Origin: Celoporthe dispersa
Lineage: Eukaryota > Ascomycota > Sordariomycetes > Diaporthales > Cryphonectriaceae
Reading direction: 5' to 3'
Assembly (NCBI GenBank): GCA_016584495.1
Contig: WAID01000005.1
Coordinates: forward strand, 372,501 to 436,500
DNA: 64,000 nucleotides
Shown here: in pieces, positions 56,350 through 64,000 of the stretch
Numbering within the stretch: position 1 is the stretch's first letter
Layout: every line of letters starts with the position of its first letter
The notes under the pieces: model-generated
Told to the model about the DNA's origin: nothing
The model's database searches: none
The model's input: the letters and a program-made list of their open reading frames with translations, nothing else
Made by a program: the position numbers and the translations under genes

Positions 56350-58615
56350 TTAAGAAGAGCCCGGCATGAGATCGCTTGGGTTGATCTCGTCCATCAAGCC
56401 GTCGTACCATGCCACTAAAGCCTCATCCGGGCCATTAACGCCGCCGTCCAAGATTCCAGTGAATCCGGTGACCTGACTCATATATGTGTCGGCCCAATCC
56501 CTCTGCGCGAATAATAGAGATGGACCGGTGTCCGTATCGGGCGGAAGCCCTGTTTGTGTTTCAAAAGTACTGTAGAAGCTGGGCGGCCCCGTGGCATCAC
56601 CGTCTTCTATGGCATCTGGCCCATACACCTTGGCCCTAGCTGCCTGTAAAATGGCCCGGTACCTGTCCAGGCGAGAGTCTGGCATGTGGGCGGCGCCGCG
56701 CTCGAGAAGATTTAGTATGACAAATGTATTTGTCCTGTGCCGGTGTAACAAGGTCTCATCCGACTCTCCAGACATCCTGCTGGCGCTCATAGCATGCCAG
56801 TCGCAATAGACCGCTGCAAGGCCAGCCAGGAGTATGGCATGAAAATGTCGAAAGGAGCGGCAGACAGCGGCGATGCCTTCCTGAGCATCCAGCTTAGACC
56901 ACTGCCGTACCGCACTTGCAGCGGCTCGGGAGCAGATGGAGACCATGTCGCGCGAGGGCACCATGAAGGTCGGCGAGGGCCGGTTCATCAGCAGTAGAAT
57001 TGTACAATACTCTGCTTTCAGTTCCGCGTACTCTCTGGTACCTTTACAGTCGAGTGCGTCGAGGTCCCGTTTCCACTTGTCGAGGTCTTGGTGGATCAGG
57101 TCGAACTGGCTGACGATCTCCTGGAAGGTGGCCGAGTGGGATTTACCGTTGGGCCCGCGGGCGATATAGACTGACTCCGAGGCGCGGCCTGAGATTCGCC
57201 GCAATTTGATCATTGAATTGAACAGGGCAACCCCATGCGTGTGAAAGAATGGAGCAGCAGCAACCTCGTCGCCCACGAGACGGTCCATGCTGCTGATGGT
57301 GGGTGTCAGGGCGTAGATGGCGTGGTCACGGATGGAGAGGACTCGCCCCGTGAGGACCGATACCTAGCGCTCCAGGTTGTACACACACCACCAGGTCCTG
57401 TTACGAATCTCCAGCTCGTCTGTGGCGAACCCCCATCCTGTGTTGTGCCTATGCAGCCCTGTCTCCACCGCCATGGACATGGCATAACGGCTGAGCTGCC
57501 AGAGATCGTTGCAGTCACTCTTGGAGGTGGAGTTTAGCATCCAGACCATGATCAGCACAAGTGACTGCACGTCTTGTAAGCCCCTCCCGCGGCCGCTGAG
57601 GTGAGAAAAGAAGCGAAGGCTCGTCCTGAAGTAACTTCCGGGTTCGTTCATGTCCATCAAAGCCTTGTACTTCTTGGCGGCTTCGCCGGTGCACGCCGTG
57701 GCTGAGAGCGCCAGGACTACGAAGACGAGGAATTTCTCGAAATCTGTGCACTGGCCATGGTCTGCAAAGAGTCTTGCGAATGTGTGTCTCACCACTTGTA
57801 GTGATAGGCACGGCCACCAGACATGGACACGGGCAATGTATACTGAAAGAAGAAAGCGGGCGACTGGATAGGGCGGGAGGGCAGCATTGCGCATCGTAGC
57901 GTCTTGGGAAGGAGATTGGCGAGAAGTCGGGCAGTCTATGTCCGCTGGAACTAGATTGATGTGCCTGAAGAAGATGCGAACGAAGGTGGAGCCCGTAGCA
58001 CTGCCGACTGGTCACTGTTAGGGAGACCTTGTAATTCAATACCGCCAGCAAGATTCACTCACCATATTTGTTCTCCGTGAAGTGATTTGGGCCGCCAATG
58101 GCTAGTATGCCGACCTCCTCGGCCTCGGCCCAGGCTTTGCTCCTCTCCGCCTGTCTTGGATGGGAATTCTGGGTCGAACTAGGCCTACGCTCCTCGGAGG
58201 CACGGAGTTCAGGTACATTGGTCTCCATGGACGAACGGTCAGCCGTGGCGACTTGGGCTCGGGCAAGTTCGGACTGCAGTTCTTGAATCCTGCCTTGTAG
58301 ATGCGCGATGGCGGCATATGGGTAGGCCACACATTCCGTGATATTGCATTGTGCCTGGTGTTTGGCGCATGCCGAGCACTGAGGTACACGTAAATCACAC
58401 TGAGGGATAGAATGGCAGTTAGCATAGAACAATATAGCACAGCACACTCCGGACCATGGGTGATGAAGGGCAAAAGGGCTGTCGGGATAGTGTGAGTGCC
58501 GGGCCCCCTTGAGGTGGAACTACCGTCCGAGACTAACCTTCACCTTACGAGAGTGACATCGGCTGCACGCTTTGGAAAAGCATGGAGGAAATTGGTTGTA
58601 AAATGACGCGTCCAT
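56350..58615 (-). pseudogene. Zn2Cys6 transcription factor with a premature TAG
   Basis: Exons are 58615-58538, 58399-58063 and 58007-56350. The zinc cluster is split by intron 1 and complete after splicing: CSRCHSRKVKC then CSACAKHQAQC. A coiled coil (IAHLQGRIQELQSELARAQ) follows, then a fungal-specific TF domain (TWWCVYNLER, DRLVGDE, RPSPTFMVPSRD). The frame runs through a single TAG at 57364-57366, exactly where the family has Gln after NLER, and continues in the same frame for 338 codons to 56350. This is a C-to-T nonsense change. The truncated product would keep DNA binding but lose half of the regulatory domain. Position next to the aminotransferase suggests a pathway regulator; that is inference. 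Confidence 0.85.
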
Positions 58616-59389
58616 GGTACATAATTGTTGAGCAGATATTCACCACCCCGCTTGAAGACCAGGTGGAAATCAGAAGTCTGAGGTTGACCTGCTTTCGGCG
58701 CCGACCGAGCAAGGGCCCCCCTGCTTGGCATCCGTCTCGGACGCGACCGAGGCCTGGTGCCTGCGCCTCATGCGCAACAAGGAAACGCCACGGTTAATTG
58801 ATGTCCCAGCCACACGGGCTACAGTGATTCCATCTACAGCTGATCACGCAACCGCCCTAGGACAGCAATAGAACCTTTGCGTCTAGTGGTCCCAAGTTAA
58901 GAGGCTCTGAATCTATAATCATATGTCGGAGGAGGTCATCAGGGGTGAGAGGCAGGAGACTGCGGTGCCTCTAAGTCCAAAGATTTTCGACAGCCGTGGA
59001 CGTAATGGCAACCCTTCCCTGTAATTAAAGGCGGATCCACCAGAAAACATACATTCTAGCTTAGAGTGGGCAACGATAGCTTCACGATATGATTGGTCAA
59101 ACTGAGCCTATAAGAATCCACAAGGGAAGGAGGACGGCTTGCTTGTTCACTTGCAAGCCGCTTGCTTAAATTTACCGCTTGCTTGTCTTGAAAGGTACCT
59201 CTCAACCGTCAACTTAACTTGTCAAGAGGCTTGATTCCGCTTGACTTGCGTGGAACGTTGTGAGGTCAGCCAGTAGGTCGAGAAGGCTGTTCTTGCTAGC
59301 GGCGTCGTTTTTTGATTTCCCTGCAAGCTTTTGTAGGGCAGGTCAAGGGACTCTCCTCTCTCTATCTTCTCTACTTCTTCGATAGTCCC
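58616..59389. other. Intergenic, no gene seen
   Basis: Contains imperfect repeats of CTTGCTTG / CTTGACTTG between 59135 and 59250 and no coding signal. Confidence 0.4.
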
Positions 59390-59767
59390 TTAAGATGGAA
59401 TATGGAGCCTGCTTGTCGCTTCATTGTTTCGGGCTGCGAAGAGAATCGAGCCCTTGCAGTGATGTGGGAGATAGTCCACCAGTGCATGGCCGTCAAATAA
59501 GAGCTGAAGGTCATCAGCGTTATCGACAATCAAGAGCCATTCATTTGAATCGCTGTTGCTCAACGCCACCTTGACCAGCGCCTTGACATCTACCTTGTCC
59601 TCGTTGACTCCACCAACCTTAAGCAGATGCCCAATGTCCCGGTAGGCGCGCTCAAAGATGGTGGCGTCGACCGTCGCAACCCAGAAGACCGATAAAGTTT
59701 CTATCGCGGCCAAAGGGAACGAGCCAGATGCCTTATTGTAGGCAAGTAAATGATGAAATTCGAGCAA
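59390..59767 (-). pseudogene. NB-ARC remnant
   Basis: A 125-codon frame with NB-ARC features (LSVFWVATVDATIFERAYRD, WLLIVDNADDLQLLF, YLPHHCKGSILFAARN) but no Walker A loop and no sensor repeats. It follows the PNP gene at 59827 in the same orientation after about 60 bp with stops. It is most likely what is left of a PNP-NB-ARC NLR after deletion of the P-loop region and the C-terminus. Confidence 0.75.
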
Positions 59768-59826
59768 TAAATCATGTAAACTGCACCTATAATATATTAT
59801 GAACTCATTCCCTACAAGGGCTGTAT

Positions 59827-60837
59827 CTAACTTCCGTTCATGGGCTTCATACGCGTGACCTTGTTCGGCTGAATCCTACCAAGCAGCACCCGAGCAAAGA
59901 CTGCTGCTTTGCCCGCTGCATAATTTCTCCAGACGTCGTTCTTGTGCGAATCGGCATAATCGGAAATGCCCCGTATGGCCAAGCACGGTCTGTTCACCCC
60001 TACCCCTGCTGCTTCCATCTCGATGCAATGAACGCCACCACAAAGCTGGCTGATCTGATCTCTCCTAGCTCCATCCTGCATTACCGAGTTGCCGCAAGCA
60101 ATCCTGCCCTGGTGGAAGACAAATTGTCCTGAATGATGTTGGGTTCGTTCCGGTCGATGAACGCGGTTGGATGGAATGCGGCAGCACGTACTGCAGCTGC
60201 TTCCGTACTCTCCGACATGCTTGGCTCTGGGCTGAAAGAGCAAATCATGTGCAAGGCCGGGATGCGAGAACTTGGCATGATTGTAATGTCGCAGCTTTGC
60301 AAGATGCTTGTCAAAGTCAGTCTTGCCCAGCTCGTGGTCTGACGTCAATATGGCCAGCGCACTCAGGAGGACTCGGTCAGGATTGTCCATGGTGCCGAGC
60401 AGCTCAAACTTCCCGTCCACCTTCGTCCTTCCCGACTCGAAGTAGACACAGGCTGGTTTCCCGTCGCCGGGCCACCCGACGACCACATCTCCTAGGTGCA
60501 CGTCCTTCATCGGGTTACTTGGCGGGCCGGGCTGGGGCACGCCGCCTCCTATGCCAACCAAGACTGCCATTTTGATGTTGGGGAACGTTTTGAACAGTGA
60601 GCCCGTGACACGGCCGGCGTTGACATTGCCTGTCATTCCCTGGGGGCAGGTGGCGAGGACGACGTTGTGGCCCGCGACCGTGCCACAAATGTAGGTGTTA
60701 TCATCGTAAGATGCATCGTAGGACGGGGACTGGTGTTCCTCGTCAAGCATCAGGCGCGACGGCAGAAGCTCGAGGCTCGCTACGGGGCAGATCCATGCGA
60801 CATGGTAATCCGTCCGTTGCAACCTCTTCTGTGCCAT
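59827..60837 (-). CDS. PNP_UDP-type nucleosidase-domain protein
   Basis: A single open frame of 336 residues, ATG 60837 (MAQKRLQRTDYHVAWICPVA). Family motifs are AVLVGIGGGVPQ, HLGDVVVGWPG, HCIEMEAAGVGV and AIRGISDYADSHKN, covering the whole domain. It resembles the N-terminal domain of the NLR at 28817-31826 but ends in its own stop right after the domain. With the NB-ARC remnant just downstream it is probably the separated effector half of a former NLR. Whether it is expressed alone is unknown. Nucleosidase or phosphorylase chemistry is inferred from the family. Confidence 0.82.
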   Translation of the reverse strand: MAQKRLQRTDYHVAWICPVASLELLPSRLMLDEEHQSPSYDASYDDNTYICGTVAGHNVVLATCPQGMTGNVNAGRVTGSLFKTFPNIKMAVLVGIGGGVPQPGPPSNPMKDVHLGDVVVGWPGDGKPACVYFESGRTKVDGKFELLGTMDNPDRVLLSALAILTSDHELGKTDFDKHLAKLRHYNHAKFSHPGLAHDLLFQPRAKHVGEYGSSCSTCCRIPSNRVHRPERTQHHSGQFVFHQGRIACGNSVMQDGARRDQISQLCGGVHCIEMEAAGVGVNRPCLAIRGISDYADSHKNDVWRNYAAGKAAVFARVLLGRIQPNKVTRMKPMNGS

Positions 60838-61962
60838 CGCTAGCTGCCTGCCGTCTTTAAGCAGGAATCAGAGCATCGAGTAAAGATCGTAGGCTGAAGG
60901 TCGGGCGTGCAAGGCAAGCTTCCTAGGCAGGCCGAGAATGACTTAACCAAGAGGGTAGATAGATATACACAAGAGTGATGCAATTGAAGTATAAGATTCT
61001 ATAAGCCTTGGCTCAAAGTTGTTCAAAACTGAGATGCGGGATAGGACCGTAGAAGAAGAGTGCGGAGAATTTATGAGGAAGAATGGCTGCGCCTTTCTCT
61101 ACTTCGCTCCTCTCGCCCCCAATGTAAGTATGCACGTTAGCCGCTAGAATGCTTCATGTGTGTCTATATCAGGCATAGTCGTGGGCGAAGCAAGCCAACC
61201 TGCATGCCAGCTTAAGTTTCGTGCTCTTTTGCATACTTGTTACTTGACATGTCATTTTCCATTTGTAAAAATCGTCTGTTGGACCTCGTTACGCGCCGAA
61301 GGGTAACAAGGGTGGTATTTTTTTTTAAATAAAAACAAAAGAATATGCGATCTGATTGGAAGCGGAAGCTCAGACTGCCTTGTTGAGTTACTGTAGCATC
61401 TGTTTCAATTTCGACTCAGCTGAGAAGCGAATACGGCTAGCGGGCGCGTAGATGCGGGGGTGGGCGGCTGTGAAGGTCTCTTGATTGAACCATACTGACT
61501 TGGTACCAAATGGTTCTCGTGACCGGAGCAGCTTGCCCAAGTATGGGATCCATATGCTCTGCCTGACTTGTTCACATTGATAGTCTTATCTTGCTTTTGG
61601 TACGTATAATATCGTACTTTTTAAATATAAAGTACTATTGCGTTCGCTGCGACCCTATCCAAATATACCTTGTAGGCATGGTGCATTTTACACAACGCCG
61701 AGACTGAGAAGTACCTACTATCATCAATCACCAAACTGCGGCGGTGAGCGAATTACCCGTGGGCCAGGAGGGCTAGCGGGTAATGCCCACTTGCTGTGCA
61801 TGCAGGCTGCGACAGATGGGGTCATACACAGCCAACAGCCTTTCAAAAGATGATAAATTTCCTCTAAAAAAGAAAAAAGTTCACGAATTTGAGTGCCCTT
61901 GATAAATCTATGTTTCAAATGTTTTGATCGTCCCTGGCAACCTCAAATCAGTATCGACAGTC
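60838..61962. other. Intergenic, no gene seen
   Basis: Promoter side of both the PNP gene (minus) and the DUF6594-type gene (plus). A T/A-rich run is at 61319-61345. No coding signal. Confidence 0.4.
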
Positions 61963-62873
61963 ATGACCAACCTAGAGCAACAACAATCAACAGATGTGGC
62001 GGATGAATTCTACCAGCATTGGCTCACTGCTACCGACGACAACAATCTCACCCTGCATGGCTTTCGCCGCTTCAAGACTACACATCTCCTCAGTCTCCGA
62101 TTTTTGGAAGGTGAGATTGCCAGGAAAGACCGTCAAATATACCAGGCTGGTCTCCGTTTAAACTATGACCTCCCCCTCTCGGGACAGGCTTGGTTTACAA
62201 GACAGCAAAAGAGACCAGCACGTTCCCGATATAAGCGAATCTATTACACGGGAGTTAGTGCTGGAACTCCGAGACCTGCTTAAACAATACGGTAAGTACG
62301 TCGTAGCAGCAATGTATGTGTCGTATAACTAACGGATCAATTTTATTAGATGAGGGCTTGATTGCCTTTAACACCATCATGTCTATGGAGACATGCTCGC
62401 TTCTCGACGACATGAAGCAGGCCAGCGCGCGAACGGATCTAACCCTGTCGGAAATATACAATACGAGGTTGATCAGAACAGACCTCAGTACACGAACACG
62501 GACGGACCCATTCCAACGCTGGATCCACCGTCAGCTGCGAGCCCTCAAATACCGGAATCTGTCTACCAATACCCAAAACAATATCGATGGCTCCAGCTTG
62601 CTTCATGGACCTCGCCTCTGGTCGTTTAATAACTCTGGACTCATAGCATCGATACTGGGTCGCGTCATTACTGCGATCATGACAGGCGTTTTTCTTATCA
62701 TTCCGCTGGTCATTTTGTCGATCGACCTACCGCGGCATACTCAACTGATCATTGTTGCAGCCTGGATCCTGGGTTTTTCGTTTTCCGTAGCGATTATGAT
62801 GAGGGTATCTAATCTGGAGATGATGGCTGTGTCTGCAGCCTATGCAGCGGTGCTCTCAGTCTTTGTTTCATAA
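61963..62873 (+). pseudogene. DUF6594-type three-helix membrane protein with a frameshift
   Basis: Start MTNLEQQQSTDV at 61963. Exon 1 ends at 62291 and exon 2 is 62350-62873 (GTAAGT...TTAG). The N-terminal part (FRRFKTTHLLSLRFLEGEIA) and the middle (TRELVLELRDLLKQY, IAFNTIMSMETCSLLDDMKQ, RTRTDPFQRWIH) match the fungal DUF6594 family, and three transmembrane helices close the protein (near 62670-62720, 62735-62800 and 62820-62870). A run of five C at 62172-62176 shifts the frame; four C would give PSRDRLGLQ in place of the broken stretch. Function is unknown for the family. Confidence 0.8.
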
Positions 62874-63623
62874 TTCGAAGGCGGAAAAAAAGGGACCATA
62901 TCAGTGGACGGAGAAGCAGGCATGGCGAAGGTACCAATAATTATGTCAGAAGCAGGTCAAATCCGTATGAGATTGTCAGTTTATGACGTCTTGTATGAAC
63001 CATACATTCAGAGCCTGCCTAAAGGCTTTCCCTTTGGCAAAGTGAAGTTCATTTGATCTTGAAAACTGATAAGCCGTGACCGCGTCCAACGTCGGAGAAA
63101 CCCAGGTAACAGATGCAGCGACTCCTTTCGGCACGAGCGACAAAGTACACTTGCAGGATTCATTTGTGAATTGAGCCACACTACCATGCTCCTATTCTCC
63201 CATAGCTACCATGCGTGATGAGTGGCTGGGCTCAGAAGCAGTGCCCAGCGCGGGGGCATTCCTTGTCTCCGCACCATAATTATTTCCTCGGCATTTCGGC
63301 GTTTATAGCTGGTACAGTAATCAGTGGTTGTTATACGAAATGTTACTGGAAGACATTATCCTGCTAGTTTTAGTCAGCAGTGCCCTGGTAGGCTGTTCGC
63401 GACAAAAGGCTCAGCTGACGTAAACACCATATGACCGGAGGCCGCTGGGGCGCAACCGTCCTCATTTTGCGTTCATATACAAGACGTATCACCCACTGCT
63501 GCAGACTAAGGCACGGGCAGGCGTACATCTGCTTGGCTCAGGCGAGGACATGTGAATCTGCCTAAGCCTCACACATCTCACCTCGCCCTTCTCGGGTCAT
63601 TTGAGCTTACTATCGGCAGCAAT
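62874..63623. other. Intergenic; one unassigned small frame
   Basis: A 67-codon minus-strand frame at 63179-62976 (MAQFTNESCKCTLSLVPKGV start) looks protein-like but matches no family I know. The rest is the upstream region of the regulator at 63624. Confidence 0.35.
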
Positions 63624-64000
63624 ATGCCCAATACCGGGAGACCAAGCCGCGACTGTCATCTTTGCCGAAGGAGAAGAGTCAAGGTAGGTATGATGCCGTG
63701 TTCTTTTGGTGCCACGGCCACAGCACTGCTCCTTTTTTTCTCGACCAAGGCTGATAGTTTCGACGTGATCAGTGCGACCTCACCAAGCCGTCCTGCCTAA
63801 GATGTCTCAAATACGGTGAGGAGTGTCCTGGCTATCGACCGATCTCAGACCTTATGTTTCAGAACGAGGATATCTCCTCACTAGAGAGGTCGCAGGGCAA
63901 GCCAGAACGGAGACGGGCCGAGAGGACCGGAACTGCTGGGAATGCTGGGACCATTGTTGCATTTGTACCACAAAACACAGCCTCAGGCCGAACGCGCCCC
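63624..64000 (+). CDS. Zn2Cys6 transcription factor, N-terminus (runs off the window)
   Basis: Exon 1 63624-63683 (MPNTGRPSRDCHLCRRRRVK) and exon 2 from 63773 are joined over an 89-bp intron (GTAGGT...GATCAG). The zinc cluster is completed by CDLTKPSCLRCLKYGEEC, followed by PGYRPISDLMFQNE, typical of fungal regulators of this subfamily. The remainder lies outside the window. Confidence 0.88.

Noticed and set aside
1..64000. Starship captain (DUF3435 recombinase), tRNA, rRNA
   Set aside because: None was recognised on either strand by eye; a profile search was not possible here.

Overview
The window looks like an accessory, transposon-rich segment of a filamentous ascomycete genome (Pezizomycotina). 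The evidence is short spliceosomal introns of about 44-90 bp with GT(A/G)AGT donors and CTAAC/CTGAC branch sites, HET domains, fungal NLR-type STAND proteins, Zn2Cys6 regulators, a SAT4-type membrane protein, a DUF6594-type protein and decay that looks like repeat-induced point mutation (RIP). The species cannot be named from this sequence.

The left two thirds (1-39.3 kb) is an NLR-like cluster. It holds PNP-NACHT-ankyrin (1-2777), HET-NACHT-WD40 (3134-7062, dead), HET-NB-ARC-TPR (12885-15891, one frameshift), DUF7708-like-NACHT-ankyrin (17327-20724, several lesions), PNP-NB-ARC-TPR (28817-31826, intact) and alpha/beta-hydrolase-NB-ARC-TPR (35707-39200, split by an inserted repeat). A stand-alone ankyrin protein (27474-28403), a split secreted-protein gene (25219-26124) and a small membrane protein (23072-23659) lie among them. 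A further PNP gene with an NB-ARC remnant is at 59390-60837. In these proteins an N-terminal effector domain is joined to a nucleotide-binding switch and a sensor made of near-identical ANK, WD40 or TPR units.

The right third carries metabolism and regulation: an ATP-grasp ligase (32871-34903), a BAHD-like acyltransferase (42002-43783), a SAT4/rhodopsin-fold membrane protein (46011-47613), an MFS permease (52231-54078), a class IV aminotransferase (54756-55933), two Zn2Cys6 regulators (56350-58615 and 63624 to the right edge) and a DUF6594-type membrane protein (61963-62873).

Mobile DNA ties the region together. A gutted copia element (48291-52161) has LTRs of about 197 bp. Nine further full or truncated copies of that LTR are scattered through the window. 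Every one of the six repeat-bearing NLR genes has one of these copies directly at its 3' end, most without a visible target duplication. A second LTR-like family (three copies), a pogo/Fot element with perfect 40-bp inverted repeats, a LINE remnant and two foldback elements complete the set. One LTR copy and one LTR2 copy inserted into genes with exact 5-bp duplications and broke them. Separately, five genes carry a single extra base in a homopolymer run, which may be real decay or a systematic sequencing error.
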